This document shows positions 1-7,736 of a DNA stretch of 8,149 bases, one piece after another. A program made the position numbers and the translations under genes. Under the pieces are notes generated by a model that did not search any database, was not told the origin of the DNA, and saw nothing but the letters and a program-made list of their open reading frames with translations. The stretch comes from Porphyrobacter sp. UBA7686 (lineage in GTDB: Bacteria; Pseudomonadota; Alphaproteobacteria; Sphingomonadales; Sphingomonadaceae). The stretch covers positions 18,556-26,704 of the forward strand of contig DLGU01000140.1 of the NCBI GenBank assembly GCA_002482865.1. Direction: 5' to 3'. Position 1 is the stretch's first letter. Every line of letters starts with the position of its first letter.

Positions 1-423
1 GGCACTGTGCTGGTGCCGACCCTGATGGCGCTGGAAGGCGTCAGCGAAGGGCTGGGCAAGGGCGTCTACACCCCCGTGGTCGAAGACAAGATCCGCGCCG
101 TCCAACCGCTGATGGCCAGCCTCGTCAGCCGAGCCCGCGAATACGGCGTCACCGTTGCCTTCGGCACCGATGCCGGCGTGTACCAGCATGGCCGCAATGG
201 TGAGGAACTGGGCCTGATGAAGAAGCAGGGCATGAGCGACCGCGAAGTGCTCGCCAGCGCGACTACGGTGGCGGCCAAGGTGCTCGGCATGGACAGCCAG
301 ATCGGCAAGCTCGCGCCCGGATACTCGGCGGATATCATCGCGGTCGACGGCAATCCGCTCAAGGATGTGACCGTGCTGGAAGAGGTCGACTTCGTGATGG
401 TGCGCGGGCGCGTGATCGAATGA
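1..423 (+). CDS. Amidohydrolase family protein, C-terminal part (5' end outside the window)
   Basis: Reading frame 1 is open from the first base to TGA at 421-423, giving 140 visible residues. It is the C-terminal third of a metal-dependent amidohydrolase of the imidazolonepropionase-like / Xaa-Pro dipeptidase type (COG1228), normally about 400-450 residues. The motif FGTDAG (residues 54-59) carries the late-barrel Asp (D57), which in this superfamily is a metal ligand or catalytic base. Further signs are H63 just after it, the helix LASATTVAAKVLG, and the ending GKLAPGYSADIIAVDGNP, the usual return to the small beta-sandwich domain. The substrate cannot be told from this part; hydrolysis of a cyclic amide or a dipeptide is typical of the family. 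The metal-binding HxH and any signal peptide lie upstream. The stop overlaps the start of the next gene by 4 bp (ATGA), which suggests translational coupling. Confidence 0.88.
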   Translation, partial: GTVLVPTLMALEGVSEGLGKGVYTPVVEDKIRAVQPLMASLVSRAREYGVTVAFGTDAGVYQHGRNGEELGLMKKQGMSDREVLASATTVAAKVLGMDSQIGKLAPGYSADIIAVDGNPLKDVTVLEEVDFVMVRGRVIE

Positions 424-1025
424 GCGGTTACGGCGCGCTCATCCCCAACTGCCGCACGGTCATCGCCTCGCTGGCCATCGCGGCTGTCACCATTATCATC
501 CTGCTCGCCATGGGCCGCGCCCCGATCTGCGAGTGCGGCTACGTCAAGCTGTGGCACGGACAGATCAACGATAGCGGCAACAGCCAGCATATCACCGACT
601 GGTACACGCCCAGCCACATCATCCACGGGATGATCTTCTACGCCTTTGGGTGGTGGATGTTTGTCCGCAAGGGCTGGGGCGGGGCCGAGGCGTTCCGCTG
701 GGGCTTTCCGCTCGCGGTGTTGCTCGAAGCGGCATGGGAAGTGCTGGAAAACACCCCGATGGTGATCAACCGCTTCCGTTCGGTCACCGCCAACTTTGGT
801 TACTCAGGCGATAGCGTGCTCAATTCGGGCGCCGACCTGTTGTGGATGAGCTTCGGCTTCTGGCTGGCGCTGCGTCTGCCGGTCAAGGTGACCGTGGCGC
901 TAGCGATCATCGGTGAGCTGGTGGCAGGCTACGTCGTGCGCGATAATCTGACCTTCAATGTCATCATGCTGGTCTATCCGATCGAAGCGATTGCCGAATG
1001 GCAGGCGGCAGGCGGCGTGGCCTGA
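420..1025 (+). CDS. DUF2585 family (UPF0314) integral membrane protein
   Basis: A 201-residue membrane protein that matches the DUF2585/UPF0314 family of alphaproteobacteria in length and motifs; its function is unknown. An N-terminal membrane segment (about 14-31) is followed by a Cys-x-Cys pair (C37, C39). Next comes a strongly conserved polar block, SQHITDWYTPSHIIHG (55-70), rich in His and Asp. Later conserved pieces are EAAWEVLENTP (103-113), GDSVLNSGAD (130-139) and RDNLTFN (174-180). Further hydrophobic segments lie at about 68-82, 95-108, 140-172 and 180-193. Conserved polar residues next to membrane helices suggest a metal-binding or catalytic site in the membrane, but this is inference. 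The start is the ATG at 420, inside the stop of the amidohydrolase gene (ATGA). No strong Shine-Dalgarno is visible, in keeping with coupled translation. Confidence 0.85.
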   Translation: MSGYGALIPNCRTVIASLAIAAVTIIILLAMGRAPICECGYVKLWHGQINDSGNSQHITDWYTPSHIIHGMIFYAFGWWMFVRKGWGGAEAFRWGFPLAVLLEAAWEVLENTPMVINRFRSVTANFGYSGDSVLNSGADLLWMSFGFWLALRLPVKVTVALAIIGELVAGYVVRDNLTFNVIMLVYPIEAIAEWQAAGGVA

Positions 1026-1113
1026 CGCCGCACTGGCAAGGCTCCTCCATCTGGCTTATGGTCTTTTGCCAAGAGCCCGGCGCATAGCGACCGGGCCAAG
1101 GGGGGAGGGGCAT

Positions 1114-1614
1114 ATGCTGACCGAGCGCAGGCGTGGTCTGCTGGTATTCAACGGGATCGGGCTGATCGCCTCCGCAGTGCTGTCGGGCTGGCTCTATTTC
1201 TTCTTCACGCTGGGCGCGATTGATCTGTGGCCGTTCGTCACCGATGTCCCCGCCGCCATCCCCGGCGACCGGCGGGCGTGGAACATGGCCCACCTTGAAG
1301 GCATCACCAATGGCACGATGCTGATCGCGATCGGCGCGGGCGGTGCTTACATCCGGCTGGGGGAGCGCGCGCAGGCCGTGCTGTTCTGGGCAGCGCTGGC
1401 GTTCGGTTGGATGTTCACTTTGCCCGCCATCGCCAATGCCCTGTTCGGCACACGCGGGCTGGAGTTCGGCGGCGGGCCATTCCCCGGCGATGTGACGATC
1501 AACAACATCATCTTCCTCGCCGGATGGCCCGCGATGATCGGGGTGCATCTGGCGGTTGCTTTGCTGCTGTGGGGCGCATGGCAGCATCACCGCCACGCCG
1601 GAGGCCGCGTATGA
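1114..1614 (+). CDS. Four-helix membrane protein resembling styrene oxide isomerase (StyC-like)
   Basis: A 166-residue protein with four predicted membrane helices (about 9-32, 56-80, 88-110, 131-156). I chose the ATG at 1114 because a purine-rich GGGGGAGGGG (1101-1110) lies just upstream; the open frame extends further 5' but overlaps the DUF2585 gene. Against styrene oxide isomerase StyC as I remember it, several blocks align: W-x-x-A-H (W56, A59, H60), N-G-x-M (N66, G67, M69), G-W (98-99), and R-G-L-x-F-G followed by F-x-G-D (114-126). StyC uses a haem b bound by His58, with Asn64, Asp95 and Tyr103 at the active site. H60 and N66 keep the His-x5-Asn spacing, while the Asp and Tyr positions fall on F97 and A105. 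Homology is therefore plausible, but isomerase activity is doubtful. The stop overlaps the next start by 4 bp, so the two genes are probably one operon. Confidence 0.55.
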   Translation: MLTERRRGLLVFNGIGLIASAVLSGWLYFFFTLGAIDLWPFVTDVPAAIPGDRRAWNMAHLEGITNGTMLIAIGAGGAYIRLGERAQAVLFWAALAFGWMFTLPAIANALFGTRGLEFGGGPFPGDVTINNIIFLAGWPAMIGVHLAVALLLWGAWQHHRHAGGRV

Positions 1615-2471
1615 GCGCCCATCCCGAGATTATCGTGCGCCGCATCCCCTTTGCCTTCGACGAGGGCATCGATCCGGTCTGGCATCCCGAGCGGGCCGAA
1701 TGGAGCCACATGGTCAACGGCGCCTCGCTCGCCATGCCCTATCTCGAACCCTTCCTGATCAAGACCGTGACGGAAGGCCTGAAACAGGTGCAGGACCCGG
1801 CGCTGAAGGCCGATGTCCACGCCTTCATTGGGCAAGAGGGCATCCATTTCCAGAGCCACCGCCGCTACAACGAGATACTGAAGCGCCATTACCCCGAACT
1901 GGCGGGGGTCGAAGCTGAAATGGAGGCCGATTACCGCGCTTTCCAGAAGCGCAGCCTGAAGTGGCGGCTAGCCTATACCGCCGGGTTCGAGACGATGACG
2001 ATGGGGATCACGGAATGGCTGATCCGCAGCCGCAGCCAGCTTTTCGCGGGCTCCGACAGTGCGATTGCCTCGCTCATTCTCTGGCACATGGTCGAGGAGA
2101 CCGAACACAAGAATGTCGCATGGGATCTCTACAACCAACTCTATGGCGACTGGCGCGGGCGGGCGTGGGGGCTGGTCTGCGGGACGGTGCATGTCGCGCT
2201 GTCGAGCCGCAAGGGATATGCCGCGATGCTGAAGCGCGATGGGTTGTGGGGCCGGCCGCTCAGCCGGATCAGGCTGTGGGCAATGGTGGCGCGCTTCCTC
2301 GTCCATTGTTCGCCCGCGATGCTGCGGTCGCTGTTGCCCGGATACCACCCTTCAGGGGTGCGCGATCCGGCGTGGGTAGCGCATTGGGCCAGCGCCTATG
2401 CAGGGTTGCCCGATGGCAGCATCCCGTCGCTCGACACCGCCGATCCGGAGATACCCGCGCGTTTTGCGTGA
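1611..2471 (+). CDS. PF10118-type predicted metal-dependent hydrolase with diiron-like motifs
   Basis: A 286-residue protein of the family annotated as predicted metal-dependent hydrolase (PF10118, COG3687). The family's reaction is not known to me. The sequence shows an all-helical, ferritin-like spacing of carboxylates and histidines: E46, then E76 and H79 (EGIH) with H83, then E127, then E162, E163, E165 and H166 in VEETEH. Two such half-sites would suit a bound diiron centre, so an oxidase or oxygenase-like activity is as reasonable as hydrolysis; this is inference. N-terminal landmarks typical of the family are the FDEGIDPVWHP segment (17-26) and W31. The start is the ATG at 1611, which overlaps the stop of the StyC-like gene by 4 bp. 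The frame is open further upstream, but only across that gene. The pairing suggests that the soluble enzyme and the membrane protein work together. Confidence 0.78.
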   Translation: MSAHPEIIVRRIPFAFDEGIDPVWHPERAEWSHMVNGASLAMPYLEPFLIKTVTEGLKQVQDPALKADVHAFIGQEGIHFQSHRRYNEILKRHYPELAGVEAEMEADYRAFQKRSLKWRLAYTAGFETMTMGITEWLIRSRSQLFAGSDSAIASLILWHMVEETEHKNVAWDLYNQLYGDWRGRAWGLVCGTVHVALSSRKGYAAMLKRDGLWGRPLSRIRLWAMVARFLVHCSPAMLRSLLPGYHPSGVRDPAWVAHWASAYAGLPDGSIPSLDTADPEIPARFA

Positions 2472-2505
2472 GACTGGACTCGGCCTTGGCCCTGTCCTAA
2501 TCCTT

Positions 2506-4556
<2,051 letters not shown>

Positions 4557-4591
4557 CGGCAATCCCCCACCAAGGACGGCGCTGGATTGAC

Positions 4592-4628
4592 CGGCCCGGC
4601 GAAAGGGCAGACACCCCTCGCCGGGCCG
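4592..4628 (+). terminator. GC-rich hairpin after thiC, possible terminator
   Basis: A perfect 10-bp inverted repeat, CGGCCCGGCG (4592-4601) and CGCCGGGCCG (4619-4628), encloses a 17-base loop. Part of the loop (AGGG 4604-4607 with CCCT 4615-4618) can pair further. It lies 35 bases after the thiC stop. The bases that follow (TGTTCCGTT) are only partly T-rich, so an intrinsic terminator is plausible but not certain. The stem covers the GTG at 4628, which argues against that codon as a start for the next gene. Confidence 0.5.
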
Positions 4629-4651
4629 TGTTCCGTTGGGGGGATCGACGT

Positions 4652-5035
4652 ATGAATGCCTACCGCTTGCTGCAAATCCTGCTCGTCGCCTTCGGTGCGG
4701 TGTTCTGCCTCGTCGGGCCGCTGGCGATGGTCTGGCCGAGCGGTTGGGCCTGGCACGATGGCCCGCCGATGGCCTCGCAATATTTCATGATGATCGTCGG
4801 CGTCTATGCGACGCTGGGCGTGTTCATGATCCTCGCCGCGCGCGATCCGATGAAGCATGTCTCGCTGATCTGGTTCGTCGCGGTGTCGAGCGCGGTGCAC
4901 GCCGCGATCATGGCGGTGCAATCGCTGAGCGCGCCGATGCACCACGGGCATCTGCTGGGCGATGTCCCGGCGCTGCTGCTGGTGACTATCGCCTTTGCCG
5001 TGCTGCTGCCCAAGGTCCAGCGCAGCGGCGCGTGA
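4652..5035 (+). CDS. Small four-helix membrane protein, DUF6632-like
   Basis: A 127-residue integral membrane protein with four hydrophobic segments (about 6-28, 45-63, 70-92, 103-121). The sequence resembles the family I know as DUF6632, whose function is unknown. Family-like pieces are WPSGWAWH (28-35), the YATLGVFM segment followed by AARDP (62-66), the helix SLIWFVAVSSAVHA, and HHGHLLGDVPAL (97-108). I chose the ATG at 4652 because GGGGGGA (4638-4644) lies 7 bases before it. The alternative GTG at 4628 sits in the preceding hairpin and would add only eight residues with no Shine-Dalgarno. The hairpin separates it from thiC, so it is probably not part of thiamine control. The gene is convergent with the next one, and the two stop codons touch. 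Confidence 0.82.
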   Translation: MNAYRLLQILLVAFGAVFCLVGPLAMVWPSGWAWHDGPPMASQYFMMIVGVYATLGVFMILAARDPMKHVSLIWFVAVSSAVHAAIMAVQSLSAPMHHGHLLGDVPALLLVTIAFAVLLPKVQRSGA

Positions 5036-5716
5036 TCACCACCCCCACGGCGCGGGGGGCGGAGTGACGGGCTGGGTGAGGTCGAACTCGACCCGGAACA
5101 AGCGGCCTGCGCGGCTCAGCTGGTAGGTGTAGGTCGCCAGGGTGATCTCGACCCGCCACACATTGGTGACCGACGCCGTCAGCCCGCCCGCGCGGAACAT
5201 CGCGATGCTCTCCTGATCGACCGGGAAGTCCTGCGCGGCCGCTGTGCCGCCATCCGCCGTGTCCCCGCCATACAGCGTCACCGCATCATGCGTCCCGTCG
5301 GCGTGGCGGTGATCGTGCTTCAGCCTGAGGCCGCTAGCTGTGCGGGTGATGAGCCAGGTGCGCGAGCGGTCCCACGTGCCGTCCTCGCCCTCAACATGGA
5401 ATGGGATCGCCATGCGGTCTGCGGCGCATTCGCGAAAATGCACCACCATCGCCCGGCCCGCCATGTCGGCATCGGCCGCATCGGAGGAGACCATGCGGCC
5501 CGCATAGGCCTTGCCGCAATGGCTGGCCAGCGCGGCCATGAAGCGGGTTTGCGCCGCATCCTCCGTCGCCGCGCGCGGGGTGGGAGCCTCGGCCCCGGGC
5601 GCAGCGCACCCTGCCAGCGCCAGCAGCGGAGCGAGCGCCGCCGCAAGCAATGCAGGCGTAGGGTGGCGCGAGGCGAAGCGGGCGACAGGACGGGTGCGTG
5701 CGCGAGTATCGGTCAT
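5036..5716 (-). CDS. Predicted lipoprotein of unknown function
   Basis: A 226-residue protein with a basic N-terminus (several Arg in residues 5-17), a hydrophobic stretch (21-36) and a lipobox LALAGC ending at C37. It is therefore predicted to be cleaved by signal peptidase II and lipid-anchored in the periplasm. The low-complexity Ala/Pro linker (38-55) is followed by a globular part with C67 and C97, which could form a disulfide. A charged core follows: GTWDRSRTW (113-121) and LKHDHRHADGTHD (132-144). I do not recognise the family. The start is the ATG at 5716, with AGGA about six bases upstream on the minus strand; a TTG at 5743 would add nine residues and is less likely. The stop (5036-5038) lies directly against the stop of the convergent DUF6632-like gene. 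The C-terminus is Pro/Trp-rich (PPPAPWGW). Confidence 0.8.
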   Translation of the reverse strand: MTDTRARTRPVARFASRHPTPALLAAALAPLLALAGCAAPGAEAPTPRAATEDAAQTRFMAALASHCGKAYAGRMVSSDAADADMAGRAMVVHFRECAADRMAIPFHVEGEDGTWDRSRTWLITRTASGLRLKHDHRHADGTHDAVTLYGGDTADGGTAAAQDFPVDQESIAMFRAGGLTASVTNVWRVEITLATYTYQLSRAGRLFRVEFDLTQPVTPPPAPWGW

Positions 5717-5779
5717 GCCCCGTCCTGAGCCGCCGCGGCGCAAAAGGCAAACCCCGCGAGAACCCCCGCGCTGCTGGCC

Positions 5780-5914
5780 TCAGGAGTTCTTCATGTTCTC
5801 CAGACCCTTGATCCCGCCGGGCTTGGTGCTGGGCTGGCTGGCGTTAAGTTTCGGCCCCTTGTCCGCCTTGGGCTTACGCGCTTCGCGGCTCTTCTTCTGT
5901 TGGCCCTTGGCCAT
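5780..5914 (-). CDS. Small basic protein, 44 residues, function unknown
   Basis: A short open frame from ATG (5912-5914) to TGA (5780-5782). The product starts MAKGQQKKSREARKPKADKG and ends GGIKGLENMKNS. It is very rich in Lys with no hydrophobic core, so it is probably disordered and may bind nucleic acid or ribosomes; this is inference. I recall similar tiny Lys-rich proteins beginning MAKGQQ annotated as hypothetical in sphingomonad-type genomes, which supports it as a real gene. GGA about eight bases before the ATG could serve as Shine-Dalgarno. It is on the same strand as the lipoprotein gene, with 63 bases between them, so the two may be co-transcribed. Confidence 0.72.
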   Translation of the reverse strand: MAKGQQKKSREARKPKADKGPKLNASQPSTKPGGIKGLENMKNS

Positions 5915-6034
5915 AGGATGTTCCGATCAGAGGGCGATATGCCCAAGCGCGGAGCGTGGGCCTGATGGTGGGAGGTGTCAATGTGGGGGGAGGGAGCGAG
6001 ATGGTGAGCAGGATCATGCGACTCTACAAAGCCC

Positions 6035-6063
6035 TTGACTATCAATAGGAAATAACCAATGTT
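6035..6063 (+). promoter_or_regulatory. Candidate sigma-70-like promoter for tcmP
   Basis: TTGACT (6035-6040, five of six matches to the -35 consensus) is followed after 17 bases by AATGTT (6058-6063, three of six matches to TATAAT). Transcription would begin at about 6070, just before the GGAGG (6076-6080) of tcmP. The -10 is weak, so this is tentative. The rest of the 5915-6087 gap shows no gene or clear structure. Confidence 0.3.
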
Positions 6064-6087
6064 CTGCCTCTGTTCGGAGGCGGTGCC

Positions 6088-6978
6088 ATGACGCAGGCGT
6101 TTGGTGATAAGCATACGGTTCAGAAGCTTGAGACCGTCCAAAAATATCTCAAAGCGTATGTTACAGCGTTGAAATTTCAGCCGTTTCAGCTTTTGTACGT
6201 CGATGCTTGTGCTGGCTCCGGTTCATCAATTCCGAAATGGGCAATTGATCAGCCTGATACAGCTCAAGCGGGCCTTGAGGGCATGGATAAGAGGGTTGCA
6301 GACGCAGATGACCTTATTGTCGGATCAGCCATTCGAGCGCTGTCTGTCGATCCACCCTTTCACAAATATCTTCTGAACGATGTGAAAAAATCGAACGTTG
6401 AAGCATTGCGGGCCGCAGTCGAGAAAAACCATACCCACATTGCAGACCGTGTTGAGATTTCTAGGTTTGATGCAAACGAAATGCTGATGAGACTCTGTAG
6501 GGAAAGAGATTGGCGAAAGACCCGCGCAGTAGTGTTTATTGATCCGTTTGGTTTGCAGATAGACTACTCAACCCTTGAAATGTTGGGCCGAACGAAAGCT
6601 GTTGATCTTTGGTATTTGGTCCCCGTTTTTGCCATGTATCGGCAGATTTCAGGTGAGGGTCAAATCCACCCCGACGGCGGACTTCGAGTAGACGCGGCGC
6701 TTGGTACAAGCGCTTGGCGCGACGTGGCCGTAATTCAAGAGGAGGGACAGGATCTGTTCGGTGCAATCCAACCCAAGTCGAAACGCGCCGTTGATGTTGC
6801 TTGGTTTGAGAAAGTAGCGAAAGAGCGAATTGGGGCTGCCTTTGGTGGACGCGTGTTGGACGAGGTGTTGCCCCTCGGTAGGGACGGCCTACAGGAGTTC
6901 TCATTGATGTTCGCATGGGCAAATCCAGACCCTAAAGCTCAATTGGCAGCAACGCTTGCTAAGGCAATCCTAAAATAA
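6088..6978 (+). CDS. tcmP: Three-Cys-motif partner protein TcmP (SAM-methyltransferase-like fold)
   Basis: A 296-residue protein that fits the TcmP family (TIGR04474), named for its habit of sitting beside three-Cys proteins of the Gp37/Gp68 type, exactly as here. The N-terminus (FGDKHTVQKLETVQKYLKAY, residues 5-24) is the usual family opening. It leads to a Rossmann-like motif, YVDACAGSG (37-45), comparable to methyltransferase motif I. YLLND (94-98) would be the second-strand acidic position, and FIDPFGLQ (150-157) a DPFG element. This suggests nucleotide or SAM binding; the reaction and target are unknown. Family members often have Phe where C41 stands. The start is the ATG at 6088, with GGAGG seven bases upstream. 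Its stop overlaps the DUF5131 start by one base (TAATG), so the two are translated together. Low GC and relaxed codon use point to acquisition by transfer. Confidence 0.85.
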   Translation: MTQAFGDKHTVQKLETVQKYLKAYVTALKFQPFQLLYVDACAGSGSSIPKWAIDQPDTAQAGLEGMDKRVADADDLIVGSAIRALSVDPPFHKYLLNDVKKSNVEALRAAVEKNHTHIADRVEISRFDANEMLMRLCRERDWRKTRAVVFIDPFGLQIDYSTLEMLGRTKAVDLWYLVPVFAMYRQISGEGQIHPDGGLRVDAALGTSAWRDVAVIQEEGQDLFGAIQPKSKRAVDVAWFEKVAKERIGAAFGGRVLDEVLPLGRDGLQEFSLMFAWANPDPKAQLAATLAKAILK

Positions 6979-7736
6979 TGGCCGGAACGTCTGAGATTGA
7001 GTGGACTGACGTCACTTGGAACCCGGTCGCTGGGTGCAGTATCGCATCTAGCGGGTGCACGAATTGCTACGCTATGCGCATGGCGGCACGTCTAGAAGCA
7101 ATGGGCCATCCCAAGTATCTTGGAACGACGCGAAAAAGCGGCGGCAGATACGTTTGGACAGGCAAGGTCAATCTGGACGAAGGTAGCCTTTCCGCACCCC
7201 TCGAATGGCGTAAGCCAAAGCGCATCTTCGTGAATTCGATGTCTGACCTGTTCCACGAGGACGTACCCGACGATTTCATCAAGCGCGTTTGGGACGTCAT
7301 GGTTGCTTGCCCGCAGCACCACTTTCAGGTGCTGACGAAGCGACCTGACCGGATGGCCGACCTTTTTGACCTTGGGCTTCTTCGTCAGGAAACTCACATT
7401 TGGGTCGGAACTTCGGTTGAAAGTGAGGAGGTGACAGAGCGGATTGCGCATCTCCTTAAGATCAGAGGGGCAACGCTTTTTGTATCTTTTGAGCCATTGA
7501 TCGGCCCAATTGTTGAGGTTGATCTAAAGGGCATCCATTGGGCAATCGTAGGAGGAGAGTCTGGGCCACGTTCTCGCCGTATGGAGGAAACATGGGTTGA
7601 ACGACTCTACGAAATCTGTCGGCGTGATGATGTAGCGTTTTTCTTCAAGCAGTGGGGCGGTCGCAATAAGAAGGCGACCGGTCGGGAACTTCACGGAAAA
7701 ACGTATGACGAGTACCCGCTTGAACTAGAGCCCTAA
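6978..7736 (+). CDS. DUF5131 (phage Gp37/Gp68) family three-Cys protein
   Basis: A 252-residue protein of the PF07505 / DUF5131 family, first named from phage proteins Gp37 and Gp68. Its N-terminus holds the family signature: W14-N-P, then C20, C27 and C30 (C-x6-C-x2-C), then YAMRMA. The spacing recalls the radical SAM CX3CX2C cluster motif, so a metal or iron-sulfur cluster is likely but not shown. Other family motifs are FVNSMSDLF (84-92), LTKRP (119-123), VGTSVE (143-148), SFEPLIG (170-176), VGGESG (191-196) and FFKQWGG (222-228). The late GGESG segment could bind SAM or a nucleotide. The start ATG at 6978 shares its A with the tcmP TAA. No frameshift is present and the length is normal. 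The gene ends against the convergent UPF0178 gene, sharing bases 7733-7736. The function is unknown; it may modify a nucleic acid or protein together with TcmP. Confidence 0.88.
   Translation: MAGTSEIEWTDVTWNPVAGCSIASSGCTNCYAMRMAARLEAMGHPKYLGTTRKSGGRYVWTGKVNLDEGSLSAPLEWRKPKRIFVNSMSDLFHEDVPDDFIKRVWDVMVACPQHHFQVLTKRPDRMADLFDLGLLRQETHIWVGTSVESEEVTERIAHLLKIRGATLFVSFEPLIGPIVEVDLKGIHWAIVGGESGPRSRRMEETWVERLYEICRRDDVAFFFKQWGGRNKKATGRELHGKTYDEYPLELEP

Larger units (their letters stand above)
6010..7736. other. Low-GC insert carrying tcmP and the DUF5131 gene (likely horizontally acquired)
   Basis: Base composition changes sharply here. By hand count, 6361-6420 and 7441-7500 each have 27 G+C in 60 bases (45 percent), while 3841-3900 in thiC has 41 in 60 (68 percent). 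The drop begins at about 6005-6030 and ends at the stop of the DUF5131 gene, after which the UPF0178 gene returns to high GC. No transposase, integrase, tRNA or convincing terminal repeat is visible, so the means of insertion is unknown. The left edge is approximate. Confidence 0.6.

Noticed and set aside
1034..1071. TGGCAA / TTGCCA inverted repeat after the DUF2585 gene
   Set aside because: A six-base stem with a loop of about 26 bases and no T-tract after it is too weak to call a terminator.
1407..1610. Upstream extension of the PF10118 gene
   Set aside because: The extension reads Arg-rich shadow sequence across the StyC-like gene. The ATG at 1611, with its ATGA overlap, begins the family-like sequence.
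5731..5740. Perfect palindrome CGCCGCGGCG upstream of the lipoprotein gene
   Set aside because: Short GC palindromes are common in DNA of this composition, and no second copy or operator context is seen.
6019..7610. Nine-base direct repeat CGACTCTAC at 6019-6027 and 7602-7610
   Set aside because: The right copy lies inside the DUF5131 coding region rather than at the insert edge, so it is not a convincing attachment or target-site duplication.
6030..7734. AGCCCT at both edges of the low-GC insert (6030-6035, 7729-7734)
   Set aside because: Six bases are too few to distinguish from chance; kept only as a point for comparison with an empty site.
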